Part shown: in pieces, positions 24,901-40,479 of the stretch
Numbering within the stretch: the stretch's first letter is position 1
Layout of the letters: the number at the start of each line of letters is the position of its first letter
DNA from: Ceratodon purpureus
Lineage: Eukaryota > Streptophyta > Bryopsida > Pseudoditrichales > Ditrichaceae
Reading direction: 5' to 3'
Assembly: GCA_014871385.1 (NCBI GenBank)
Contig: CM026424.1
Span: 8,972,847-9,036,846, forward strand
DNA length: 64,000 nucleotides
Position numbers and translations under genes: made by a program
Notes under the pieces: generated by a model
The model's input: only the letters and a program-made list of their open reading frames with translations
What the model was told of the DNA's origin: nothing
Databases searched by the model: none

Positions 24901-25137
24901 ATACGCCAATGAGCAACAGTCACATCACCTCTTCCGCTGCCCACCATCAACTCCTGCAGGACCACTAAATTCACCTCCCACCTCAAGGCTGTCTAGATCA
25001 CTCCCCACTTTCCCTGCACCGTGTCGAATCTGATCCCCTCTAGCAGGCAACTGCAGCTGGGTATCATCGACGGAGTAGAGTAGTGAGGACTCAGGAGTGT
25101 GAGATTGGAGAGAACGTGGTGCCTTGTTCAGGGAGAT
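21941..25137 (-). CDS. Unrecognised multi-exon gene
   Basis: I do not recognise this protein. Coding-like exons on the minus strand, each with plausible splice sites, are about 24982-25137, 24424-24522, 23902-24130, 22726-23009 and 21941-22383. The last two join in phase (donor CTG|GTGAGT; exon 5 starts after TGAG) and the 24424 and 24130 exons also join in phase. The joins 25 kb to 24.5 kb and 23.9 kb to 23.0 kb are less certain; an exon may be missing. Pieces include HNWKPFLQPPIAPEKP, LRLTGYEARGRDLHQQF, STFDLNLSLAKIS and a helical C-terminus with THYVVVVKLFLRDLLL and CVYVKRATDKYAKCLL, ending in a TGA. No signal peptide, membrane span or catalytic motif is evident. The start codon is not fixed and may lie further right. 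Confidence 0.5.
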
Positions 25138-27082
25138 CTAGAAATATACATGAAGGTCCAGCGGTAGCTGAAGTAGGAAGTGGCAGACTGCGAGGTTGGC
25201 ATTTATAAACAAGATCTTAGAGGGACCTACACCACCTCGTGGCACAGTCAAGCTTCAGTCAAGTGGATCAACATTTTTTCATAACTTTTGACGTCATATT
25301 AAGTATAGGGTAAGCTTAGTATGGACTATACTACCATGGGAGCATAGCCTGAGTGGTGAATGCTTATTTCCATGAACCTTTTTGGTCCTAAAACTTAGCT
25401 TACCCTGCGTGAAGAACAAGGACTTCAAAATATAAATATGTTTAGTGAAACATGGTGGTTACAAAATGTAACATCAGGTTATAACTTTTCTTCACTCCAC
25501 TGAGCAACCTCAGTGTGTTGAGGAACATTATGAGATATAAGCCAAACTATTTATGCTCAAAAATTTACCGAGTCCTTTAAGTTATATTGGCTCATCATAA
25601 GTATTTGCCCAGAGTTTTCTTATAAGTGTTGGACAATGGTTTTTCACTCGTGGCAAATTATCTCATGTAAGAGCTGGTCAGCGACTACCAGTGAGCTGGT
25701 ATAAATTACTAGGCCATGAGCTCACTAGTATACTTGCTGGTCACCCACACCATCTTCGACAAGGACAACTTGTAACAGTCCAACTGTTTAATATTTATCA
25801 AGAAATTGGTAGAGGTTTGTCCTCTTGACGAATATGCGCACGTCTTTGATGGAATAATGTCCAGAAAACATCAGAAAACATAGATAACAATGAATTCCTG
25901 TCGGGTATCATAACTGGATAGAAGAGAAATCAGAGTGCACCATCCCAAACACTTTCCCAAAAACCATTTTCAAAGCAATGGAGGTGAGGGAAGTGAGCTG
26001 AGGTGGAAGCTTACGCAGCCTGAGGTGGTCGGAGATAGTGAGCTTGCCAGATGGAAAGCAATGGAGGTGAGGGAAGTGAGCTGAGGTGGAAGCTCACGCA
26101 GCCTTGGGCCTTGGAGGTGGTCGGAGATTGTGAGCTTGCCAGATGGAAGGTGGTATTGTCAGAGTGTGAGAGGCCTTGTCACAGAAGGCTTTATAGACTA
26201 AGGTAGGGGGGCACATTCCCGCCCAGGTCCAATTCTCACACCCTACAACCATAGGTTATTAGCAGCTTGGGCATTGTTTTGCCTAATAATTAATTAAAGT
26301 GCGAAAAGTGGTCGGCATTTCGAAATTTAATATCTCAGGAGAAGAAGAACTCCAACCCCGAAGGAGCCAACGTGAATATAGTGTTTGTTCGTTCTATCCA
26401 CTAATCCGATGGCCTCTGGACAAAGGATAATGAATTTAGAGCTAAGGTAGTGGCACTGAAAACCGCACGAATTTCAGGTTTGTATAGCTGAGACAGTGGA
26501 GTTAAATTTTTATATTTTTCCATGGTCTGCAAAGTGATAACAAGACCATTCCAAAAAAAAAAATTGAATTTTGAGTACTCCTGTAATTTCCTATTAATTT
26601 ATGAATGCAGACTTGTAGGCAGGCCACAAGCTGAACATAGACTGATGGCTTTCTTGGGATGTCAGATCTCAAGAAATGTGCACATACTGTTCTAAAATTA
26701 AAACAAAAGGTCTTGCTTTCTGAGAGCAACGACTGCCTGAATTGGGCGCGCAGGTGGGTTCCGCTGGTTACAAGTGTAGTGAGAAAAAAACATAACGACA
26801 CCAAGAACCATTCAAGGTGTAAAAGTGGGCCACCTGGAGGTGGCATCTAAGCGCATGGGACGGATCCCATGAGCAGCCAGGTAGGCTGCTAAACCGCATG
26901 GGAAGAAGTGGATGACGAGGCGCTGGGAGGTGGAGGTCCACTCATCAGCGGATCCAGATCTGAAGTTTGGGCTCCTGGACCCGACCATTGTGGCATGTTG
27001 CTCTGTCCACATGGTAGCCAAAGCCTATCCAGCTTGGCGCCTATTCCCAACGCCCGTGAGCGCCCATCCGACCCTTCCTCAG
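25138..27082. other. Intergenic region with small repeats
   Basis: No gene is supported. The region holds an 83-bp tandem duplication (listed separately). It also holds a segment at 26399-26443 (CACTAATCCGATGG, later AAAGGATAATGAATTTAGAG) that recurs at 36362-36401 next to a SINE copy, so it belongs to a dispersed repeat. The first 150 bp upstream of 25137 may contain the promoter or a first exon of the unrecognised gene to the left. Confidence 0.5.
25972..26146. repeat. Tandem duplication, two units of 83 and ~92 bp
   Basis: The unit starting AAAGCAATGGAGGTGAGGG and ending TTGCCAGATGG occurs at 25972-26054 and again at 26055-26146. The second copy has about nine extra bases (GGGCCTTGG region) and a few substitutions, so the duplication is recent but not brand new. 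Confidence 0.9.
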
Positions 27083-27649
27083 CTATACCCCGCTCCTTCC
27101 CGCCTCTCTTCGACCTTCTCTAGAAGTCTGTTGGAGAATCCCATGATCCCTCTCTGCCACAAGCCTCTGCTCCTCTCGTTGATGCATGGTGCAAGACTTT
27201 ACTTGTCCACCCCAAGCTCCCGATGACGTTGACGTATGTGAGTGGTGATGGTAGGGAGTTGTGGCGTGAGGGTTGTAAAATCCGTTCTGTAAGCTTTGGA
27301 TCACCTGCAGATGATTCATGTTAGCAGGGGCGTCTTGTACGGGAGTGGGAAGGTGCGATGAAGGGAGAGGTGCGCCCGGTCGCACCCAACGACGAGGAAT
27401 ACTCTGCACAGGAGGTGCAGAGCCGCGGCCGAAGGAGTTGTGCATCTCCTGGTCACCTTCGAGGGTATCTGAGCTTGGTGCGGCACGGGGGACTGTCGTG
27501 AAGGCTTCAGTTCGAGGCACATGGACTGCCTGAGTTGTAGGCACAAAGCTCCAGTGTAGTTGTGTGCTCATCGGTCTTGTGAGCTCGTTGCTGGTTGCCT
27601 CGCCTACATCGCAGGCGCTTGATGTCCAGCCTGCAACCCCTGAGGGCAC
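27083..27649 (-). other. 188-codon open frame beyond the transposase C-terminus
   Basis: An open minus-strand frame rich in Ser, Thr, Pro and His (TTPYHHHSHTSTSSGAWGG) begins 150 bp past the transposase coiled tail. It may be a displaced last part of the transposase or chance coding in GC-richer DNA. No domain is recognised, and a CTGCAG|GTGATCC at about 27311 could be a splice site. Confidence 0.3.
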
Positions 27650-28299
27650 CTCTGCTGCAAGCGCGTCGTGGGCTTGAGCAGCCCCTCCCCTTCGACTTCT
27701 AGATATTGTTTTCTCCCTTTGCTGCCGTTCCTTCTCCGCTTTCTTGCTCGCTCTTACTGCTGCATGGTCTTATTTTTCCTTCAGCTGCTGTTCCTTAGCA
27801 ATCTTTCTTTGCTCCTTGGAGGCCTCCTTCTCTTTTTTTTTTTCTCTTTGCAGCAGCTGCAACTTCTTCTTTTTTGGCTAGGACATCTTCTAGCCCTTTC
27901 ATGTAATCTTCTGATGTTAAGATTCTGCTGTGGGTGTAGTCTAGAAGAGGCTGTAGTCTAGAAGAGGCTGTTGCCTTCTCCTCTTCTTTGCAGGGATCAT
28001 TTTGGGTAAACACAAAAACTGACTTATGTCCTCATTGTTGCCCTTTTCTACTTGCTCCTTGAAAGTGGGATCAATACTCACATGTTGTTCACATGTCTCA
28101 TAATTGCTTTCATGTGAGTCAGGGACACCTACATAGTAATGACGAACTGTTGTATGCAGAGTTGGGCTTACATTTTTGAGGCCACACCCAACCGGCTCTT
28201 GACTAGAGCTCTCAACTTCAAACTCTTGACTTTCACCGACGTTGCCTTCCCTGCACGTGCCTGCACTGCACCAAACACAAGATTCGATTAGTTTACATT

Positions 28300-32010
<3,711 letters not shown>

Positions 32011-34235
32011 GTCACTTCTTCTCACTGCACTTGGCTGATTTGCATGCTCTAAATGAATTCGGGCAGTCTCTGTAGCATTTGACGCTGATTTTACCCGTGT
32101 CTTCGCAGGTTTGTCGCTGCTCCAAAGTCCTGCCGAGACTGTCTCCCTCGCCTATTTCCTGCTCACTTTGACTGTCGTCGCTTCCAGACTCGTCTCCACC
32201 TAGGTGAGCTTCTCCTGCCCCTTCTTGAAAACCAGTGCTTGGCTGTAGAGATTTATCCACTGCATTTGCATCCACAGGCCATATTCTAGTCTTTCGAAAC
32301 CCAGACTTGGCTGTCCACTAACACAACTCATGTTTTTCCACCTTTTTTCCTTTGTTCTCTAGAATCCATGCATCCCTTATTTGTCTGAAGGCAGATTTAA
32401 AGGGCTTGAAACAAGAGACATCTAAAGGTTGAAGGGCATGGGATGTATGTGCAGGTAGTGTAACAATGTCTATCCCCTCTTTCATGGCCAAGGTGACAAC
32501 TTCAAGAGTGACATGGGAATTATGGCCATCTAGAATCAGTAAGTATCTATTTTCCTTGTCAACTCTCCCATGTTTCTTCAAATTTTTGATGAAGTGTGAA
32601 ATCCATGATTGGAATAACCACTTTGTCATCCATGCATTGGGCTGTATGGCCATTAGAGCATCCTTCTCACATTCATATACATAATTGTTCATGAAATATA
32701 TACCCTTGAGAATGTAGAAATTAGGTATTTTCCCCCATTTGCATTGATGCAACTTAGGACTGATAAATGCTCTCTCTGGTCTGGTTCTATGCTGTGGACA
32801 GATTTTGAACCAACTCTTGCTAGGACAGTTGCTCCACCTCCTCTTCCAGCTTGCACCCCAGATTCATCACAATTCCAAATGTGAGAGGGGGGTACTTGAA
32901 GGTACTATAGAGTTCCTCTAAGTTTTTGTAGAGAGTAGAAACTGTAGTTGCACAAAGACCCCTTGCTCTTGCCACCTCTAGTGGCTGACTCTTCCTAGAG
33001 GATAATTCAGGGTGTCTTACCTTAAAGTTCTTCAACCAGCTTCTCCCTCGAACTCCAATAGCACTCCATGGAGTGTCTCTAGTTTGCGTAGCTTGGTCTA
33101 CCTTTAACCTCAATTGGAGTGGGGTTCAGGGATGGCCCAAGTCTTGCATCTTGAATAAGTAATCCACAAGTTTCTTCTCCTCTTGTTGTTCCAAAACTGG
33201 CTTGACCCCTCTTCTCCTCCCCCTTGTTGTCCCATATAAATGATCTCTTAATGAAGAGTTTGGGACCCCATAGGCTCTTGCAGCCTCTCTCATCTTCATC
33301 CCTTGATCAGTTATAGCATCCATAACCCTCCTCAATTGGGCATTAGTCCAATTCCCATTTTTCTTGCTTGGTGCCTTCCTTGTTGCATTGTTTGTATCCT
33401 CTTGTGTCTCTATAGGTGCAGTGGGAATATTTCTAGGCCTTGCATCACTGCTGAAATCAAGTGGAGAACTACTTGGCATCAAAGGTGAGGCACTCCTTAA
33501 ACTACTCCTCCTTCCTCTCTCACTCAGTCCATTTGCTTGCTGATTTGGAATGCTTGTGGAATTCACATGTACCCTAGGTGCTGCATATCTATATCTTGTT
33601 CTTGCACCATGCTCAAGTTGTGCCATATGATCATCAAAGTTTAACTCATCCTCCACCCCTTGGCCATAGCCACATGGTGCTGAAATTGGGTGTGAAGACA
33701 TGGGTGCTTGAGTTTCTTGCACCATGTCTTCATCACTCATGAAGCCTTCACCTTGCCCCCCTAATGTCCCCATCTATGCCTTCTAAAACCAAAGAGAACC
33801 AATCCTAGAACTACTCTCTTGCAAGTCCTAAATTGTGCACAGACTCCACTAAAACAACTCACTACATCTTCAAAACTAAACACCATATGTTTGCATCCTT
33901 GCACCCACCTAAACCCTTAAATCAAGCAAGTAGGAGCGCCAAATTCACTGTCTTTATTGCAAAGGCTGCCCACTTGGTGGGCATTTTTTGGAGCATTAAT
34001 CCACATAAGTATGCACCCTTGGAAACCTAAACTCGTTAATGTAAAATCAGATTTTCATCCAAGTTGGTGGCCTGAACCATGCAACATTGAACCAAAAACC
34101 GTTCACTTTTTCATCAATGCTGCTCACTACGAATTTTTCCACTCCATGGCGGTTGGTTTTGGGGACTCTACACTCATCCCTACTAATTGATTTTTGGTAC
34201 TGATTGGTTTTCGGTGCCAGTACCTTACTCCCCCC

Positions 34236-34440
34236 TTTCGAAGGTAAACACTTTTCTACACTAAGTGCCTTGAAGACAACCGATATGTCATCCCCCCCAA
34301 GGTCTTTTTGGGCACCCTTGCAACGAGGTCTTAAGACCCCCCACCATAGTTGGGTGGACTATGGTAGTAAACACTACGTCGGCATAGGGATTCGAACCTA
34401 CGACCACCTCACCGGTGTACCATGACTCAAACCACTACAC
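34236..34440 (-). mobile_element. tRNA-derived SINE, copy A
   Basis: On the minus strand it begins with a pol III A-box-like GTAGTGGTTTGAGTCATGG near 34440. It has a B box GGTTCGAATCCC at 34388-34399 and shares its 3' body (CTTAGTGTAGAAAA region) with copy B at 36.4 kb. The target duplication is not evident, so the outer limits are approximate. Confidence 0.7.
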
Positions 34441-35646
34441 CTTTTAACTCCGCATCGCGGTTAAAACAAGAAAGAGAAAAACAAACCCGGGAAACCGGGG
34501 AGGCCAGGGGCACCGGCCGTCATGTCACCGCCACGTGTCTCGTAAGCGTGGATTGACCTATGAGCATGGGCGACCATGCAGTGAGACTTAAAACTACTGA
34601 GAGTACATAAAACTAAGAGTTAGACTGATCAAATTAGCCCCTAAACTCATCAATCACTACTAAAGCGAAAAGAAGCTCAAAGTGTCACTAATCAATCAAG
34701 TAGGAGGTCAGTGCAAGGGAGAAAATCATCAAAGCCGTATAGCCTATCAGTACTATGAGTAATCTGTAATTAAGCCTAATTAGCAAAGGACTCTGAAATT
34801 AAATGAAAGTCATGAGTAGAGTTCAGATCGAAGTGGATTCGGTCGGATTGTGTCGATCGCAGAGGATTACACATGATTGTGTCTGGGTGACCGATGTTGG
34901 TGAGGGCGTGTTGGTAGAGTATAAAGGGAGTGTTGACTGTTGAGGCAATGTTGAGCCTCCGTCTTCTGTGTGTAATCGGGCGCCTCCGTCTTCATCCTCG
35001 TGTGCTCTGAGTGTTTTGGAGAAGATCAGGAGATGGCAGCCTGGGAAGGAGGGGATCCAGCCGTGAAAGGAGCCATACTGGGATGGATGGCAATAGTGTT
35101 GTGGCGCTGGGATCCTCGGAAAGGTGGTTTTCCGGCGACACTCGCTTTGTCTTCTCTAATCGCTGATGCGCGCACCAGTCGCTGGAATGCCGAAGTATTC
35201 GCTGAGATTCGACTGTTGGGGCGGTGGGCTGGGTTCTCGTTTCCTGAATACGTGCATGGTTTGCACCAGAATGTTGTGCTTCGTCGGAAGGGCTCAAACC
35301 ACTACACCACGGCCGTGGTCCCTAATAATATCTCAAAATTAGGCATTTTTAAATTTCTCAAAGTAATATCAAGCAATGATATCTCAAAGTCAAGCAAACA
35401 ATGTCTCAAAGTTGGGAAATAATATTTGAAAGTTGAACAAACAATGTGAAGAATTTCCAGAAAATTTAGGCAGACTTTTAAAACAAGCTAACTTGGTTTC
35501 AAGAAGTATCCAAGAGTGTTTCAATTACGACTGTAGTAGAGAAATTGATAGCTTCTCATTTTCAGAAGCACTCTATTTTCAAAATTCAATTGCTCATGAA
35601 AATGAGGACCTTATAAGTTGTTAGTGGGCACTATAAGCTTGCAAAC
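34441..35646. other. Spacer with an unsupported open frame
   Basis: A 140-codon plus-strand frame at 35000-35422 shows no recognisable domain, and its last third is AT-rich low complexity. I do not call it a gene. CCGGGAAACCGGGGAGG near 34489-34505 is a small GC-rich patch without known function. Confidence 0.4.
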
Positions 35647-35650
35647 TTAA

Positions 35651-36221
35651 CCCCTAACTGCCCAAGCAGGCCTTTTTGGCCTGATGTAAAAATTTCATCC
35701 ATATTTTCTCATCCGTCATGCACTTTTTGTGGTGTGATTTTTTTATTGAATTTTCTATGGGAAGTTAGCTTCATGTATGTGTGATTTGATGGGAAGGGTA
35801 ATAATTTTTGAAAAAACTATCATGCTTCATTTTGTATTGTAGTGTTTCACCAAAAATCCTGAAGATTTTGGTCTAAAGTGTTCTTGAAGAAAAAAACTAT
35901 TAAATTCAAACATCCAAAAAATCTCTAAAAATCACTATACCTAAAGTACTACATTGTAACCCATCACAAAAAATTTCGTCCGCTTATTGTCAATATCTTA
36001 TTTGTAATTGAATTACAAAATAATTTTTTATTTTATGTTTCAAAATTTATGAAAAAAGATTAGTGATAGCAGTCATAGATCTAACCGTACAAATAGAATC
36101 TAAAATTCAAAATGTATAACTTTTATTTATACATCAAGTTCTAAATATTCATATTAATTGCATTTTATAATGCATCTTTGCAAAACTGCCTAAACTGGAC
36201 ATAGGTGAGGACGTTTAAGGG
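35651..36221. mobile_element. TTAA-flanked small element (candidate piggyBac-like MITE)
   Basis: TTAA at 35647-35650 and at 36222-36225 flank a 571-bp AT-rich segment beginning CCCCTAACTG and ending, on the inverted strand, CCCTTAAACG. A subterminal palindrome AGGCCTTTTTGGCCT lies at 35668-35682. The inverted repeat is short and imperfect, so the call rests on the TTAA target and on resemblance to the 60.5-kb element. Confidence 0.4.
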
Positions 36222-36408
36222 TTAAAATTATAAAAACGCTCGAAAAATGTTTTTTTAGGGGATGCCTTTGCAATAACTATGCAAATCTGAAATTTGAGAG
36301 GGAATATGGTTGTCTACCTTATTTAGATAACAACACAATTTTTGAGGTTGTATAGGAGTGAGCACTAATCCGATGGTTAAAGGATAATGAATTTAGAGCT
36401 ACTCCATC

Positions 36409-36597
36409 TTTTGAAAGTAAATATTTTTCTACACTAAGTGCCTTGAAGACAACCGACATGTTATTCCACCAAAGGTCTTTTAGGTTACGAAGTCTCAAGA
36501 TCCCCCACCATAGTTGGATGGACCATAGTAGTTGGCATGACGTGGGCATTGGGATTTGAACTCACAACCACCTCACCAGTGTGCCATGACTCAAACG
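36409..36597 (-). mobile_element. tRNA-derived SINE, copy B
   Basis: It aligns over nearly its whole length with copy A at 34.2-34.4 kb, including ACACTAAGTGCCTTGAAGAC, CCCCCACCATAGTTGG and the tRNA-like head. The B-box analogue is GAGTTCAAATCCC at 36551-36563, with substitutions at two B-box positions. The copy is diverged and its boundaries are approximate. Confidence 0.7.
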
Positions 36598-36902
36598 AGC
36601 CTACGGGCACCAATAATTGGGAGTGGAATGAATTTACATACGCTCAATTCTACGGAGGCCCAAATCCTGACGTCTACAATTGGAGGGGTAGGTTCCAAAA
36701 ACCACCTAGCCTTGTTTCAAGAACTATATAAGAATGTTCTAGTTGTGTACATGCTTGGAAAATTGAGTACAATGCTTTTGATTGGTGAACTATTTTCAAA
36801 ATCCAACCTCCCATGAAAACCAAGACTTAGTAGATTATCAATGGCCACTACATGCTTCAAAGCTTAAAATTTCATTAAAAGTTGTAATAATATTTAGAAA
36901 AT

Positions 36903-36950
36903 GTTTTTATTTTTTATTTTTTATTTTTTATTTTTTATTTTTTATTTTTT
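36903..36950. repeat. Microsatellite (ATTTTTT)n
   Basis: About six tandem copies of a 7-base T-rich unit, followed by a T run. Simple-sequence repeat in AT-rich spacer. Confidence 0.95.
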
Positions 36951-39900
36951 TTAATGTCTTTGCACTAGCTTTGTGGAGAACACATAATTTATTTATTTTT
37001 TAGAGATGCCTAATTATGCAAAGTTGAAATGCAATTAGAAATATAACTTGTTATCTTAGCTCAAATCAATAGAATTCAAGTTTGAGTTTTGGTGTGCTTG
37101 CATATGATTTCAGTAGCCTCTTAGTATCATTTACAAAGACTTTTGCATTTAGACCTTTCAAAATACAAAGAAAATTCAATACAAGTTCAGAAAATCTACA
37201 AAAAATATTTATCAATACTCTTTATGATTGCCAACCTTTGTGTATATTTTCACAGTAATCGTACCATTTAACTAGAAGAAAAGCTTATAATGTTGCTTCC
37301 TTTGCTCATCGTCACCGTGGTTAAATGTTCACATGTCCTTTATCCATTCTTTAAATAAATATTTATTGCTTTCAAACCACTAATTAAAGAAATTTAATGT
37401 GTTTTTAGAAGATTATCTTTGATATTGATATTTTTTCATTCTATATAAGTTATAACAAAGTATGTTTCTTTTTTCTTTATACACTAACATTTGATGCTGA
37501 AAAATAAAGAATCGAATTACACTAGTCTCCAAAAATAATTTGAATATTTTGAAAGAAAATAAGTTTTTCTTTGTCTACAGTATGTTGTATGATTTTTCAC
37601 TAGCTAAAGATACTTAGTACTATCAATTATTTATTTCCAATACTGTACATGCCATTGATTTGCTTGAAAGTTGAAATTTGTAGTTTTGAATCTTCCACGT
37701 AGTGGCTTGAAAGAAAGTCTATGATGCAAACATTTGAGAATTTAGTGGTTTAGGAAGTTCAAAATTTACACTCGCTCTCTTCATTTGACATCCATTTTCT
37801 TGTTAAACCGTATGAAGAGGGACCACCCAACTCAACTAACAATTATAGCACATGAAGGTAGAATTGAAGTAAAAATTATGTCAACTTCGTGTACCTTTCT
37901 TTATGAGATAACATTTATTCTTTAGAAATATAAGAGCCAATACATGGATTTGAAGAACTACAATTTTATGATTAATTGCGATTTTTGTTCCTTCAAATCT
38001 ATAGGATTGATTAAAAGGAGAATCTAGATTTAAAAATACTAGTGAATCTGTAGAAGGTAGACAAACTATAAAACTAAAAAGAAAGTGCAAAGCAATAAAT
38101 ATAAATCATAATTATTGTCTCAATCACTCTTCTTGATACATCTTTTTTGTTCTTCCTTACTCAAGTAATTATATATTAAATACAAATAAAAGTATTACTC
38201 TTTGACCCTTCTTTTTATTGCACATTATTTTTCATAATGCTACAATAATATAAATTTTTAGATACTTAAAAATAAGAGGAAGTTCATCTAGATTTAGACT
38301 CTTTTTTTGGTACTAACATGTGTACTTTCAAACTTCCTTAAAATTGTCTTTATCGCATTCTATAATGACACGTACAAATTGCAAAGACCTTTACATGGAA
38401 GGATTTAAATTAAATTGTATGACGTTCATTGAAAAGAATGTGTCCAGTGTAGAATGGAATATTTTGTTGAGATATTTTATATATTTATTTAGGATTTTTT
38501 AATTTTAAAGAATATTCTTATATAACATATCGTTTAACGTTTACTCCAATATAAAGTCACACTTACATTATACCATCATTAAAGGTAACAAAGGTTGTGC
38601 TACTCTAAAATCACCATATATGATTAGCCACAATATTCATGGACATTAATAATTTATATTTTTTATAAATAATGTTTTTTGATATAATGCACTTATGTCT
38701 ACAAGTTAGGTTCTAAGTCATTGGATCTAAAGGATATTAATGTGGTGAATGGATCCTTACTTGAAGTGTATGGATTTACACTAGTTCTATTGTTGTTCGA
38801 TTGAAAGTACTAAAGTTTAGCAAATAATCAAAAATGAATGTACAAGATAATTTGATAGTGAAGATTCAAAAAATTCCAAAGTTCTCAATCATTTGTAACA
38901 AAATGAGATTGTAGTGAGACGACTACTTAGGACTATATACAAATTAGGGGTAAAATTTGGTGAGTTGAGAATTAAAAGTCTTGATGGTTTTGCTAAATGT
39001 TGACTTTGAAGGGATTCAAACAAGGATGTGAATAGTAGTTTATAGTTAATAAATGATAAATAAAATTCATCCAAACTTACGTGTCAATGTATGCCTTCAA
39101 GGGAGCGGATTTTCCACAATGAGACCTAAATACATTGATTCAAATTCTCAACAAAGCTCTTTAGAAGATGCTTGAGCATGTAGTTGAGAGGCATTCTATA
39201 TTTGTTGCCTCTATTAGCGAAGATGCTTCTATTTCAAGACAAATGAAGGACTTAGTTGCTACATCCATGCTCAATGAGGGTACAAATTGCTCAACATTCA
39301 TTGAAGTCAATGGTGATGAATATTGTCTTCTCTTAAAGGTACTACAAAAACAAGGTGACTTTAGCAATGTTAACAAAACTTGTAATCTACGCTATAAACA
39401 ATAAACTTTCTATGATTACAAAAAGTGAATGACTCTATAATACAAATAAAAGAAATACCGGTATGAACTAAGATGGAATGTAAGGAAATCAACTAGAGTA
39501 AAAACATAAATAAAACGATTAAATAAATTGAATTTATCGTAGAACCATAGGAGGTTTACCACTTTCTACACAATATTTGTTTGTTTTTTGAAAAAATAAA
39601 TTCATGTCTTTTCAAATTGAATTTCTATTTTTTTGTTTGATGTTTGATGGTTTTTTATTTTTATTTTTTTAAAAAAACTTTTTCATTTTTTAATTTTTTT
39701 AATATTTTTTTTTACATTTACTTTTTTAGAAATATACGCAAAACTTGCTACGGTACTACAATAGTTGTACTACAAATTACCGTACTATAATTAGCATGTT
39801 CGTCCAAAAATAATTTCAAAATTAAAAAAACATAAAAAATAGAAAACCATGAACTCAAAAAGAATAAAAATAGAATAAATAAGTTTTTAATAATATTTTG

Positions 39901-40010
39901 TTATTTCTAAACCATTTAAAGACATTTTAACTGGTTTTTTTTTTTTTCTAAAAAAAATAAATTGAGAAACTCTGTTTTTGAGAGACGGAACCTTATTTTA
40001 GAAAATAAAT
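36951..40010. other. Long AT-rich intergenic region
   Basis: Three kilobases of very AT-rich DNA with no supported gene, including homopolymer-rich blocks at 39580-39720 and 39930-39960. All open frames are short and of low complexity. It separates the SINE/MITE-rich region from the HCNGP-like gene. Confidence 0.6.
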
Positions 40011-40448
40011 AAATGCTCCATCCCCAATTGAACGGTATACAAATGGCAAAGCCTGCACTAAATCAGTGCCGGCAAGTGCAGCTACAACACCGCCCGTCCA
40101 TGGCGCGTCGACCTGCGAGATGATGCCCCCACTCGTCTAGATCGTGGCCTGCCGAGTCGAATTCAAGCTCGCCATTCTCGCCTTCTTCCGTCTCCGAAAC
40201 CTTCCTCTCCGAACCCACAGTCTGAAGCATACACAACCGGAGTAGTCTCTCTCGTATGCGATGAGTCCTTGGTTTTAGGGTTTGGAGAGGAGGACGACGA
40301 GGACGAGGACCAGGAGGACGGTCGGGACGCGGGGCCTGCTCCGGCGATTGCACACTTCGGGAAGCGTCTTGGTTTGGTTTTCAGGAGCTCTTTGCGGTAG
40401 AGGAAGAGGATTCTTTGGTTTTCTTTCGAGACGAGTTCGTTGCTGGTG

Positions 40449-40465
40449 TTTAGGGTTTAGGGTTT
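40449..40465 (+). promoter_or_regulatory. Telo-box repeat in the 5' leader
   Basis: TTTAGGGTTTAGGGTTT lies 15 bases upstream of the ATG of the HCNGP-like gene, and AGGGTTT occurs again near 40275. Telo-box motifs (AAACCCTAA) are common near the starts of plant housekeeping genes. Here the block is very probably within the 5' untranslated region. Confidence 0.6.
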
Positions 40466-40479
40466 GAGCAGGAGGTGCG

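Noticed and set aside
25345-25360. tRNA gene or SINE suggested by TAGCCTGAGTGG
   Set aside because: The A-box match is good, but no B box follows at a usable distance and no tRNA fold is possible.
27083-27649. Independent Ser/His-rich protein gene
   Set aside because: It directly follows the transposase tail, has no recognisable domain and includes a possible splice acceptor; more likely part of, or noise next to, the transposase.
35000-35422. 140-codon plus-strand open frame as a gene
   Set aside because: No domain, no splice support and an AT-rich low-complexity end; probably chance.
40449-40465. Interstitial telomere remnant
   Set aside because: Only two and a half TTTAGGG units directly before a start codon; this is the common plant telo-box rather than a telomere scar.
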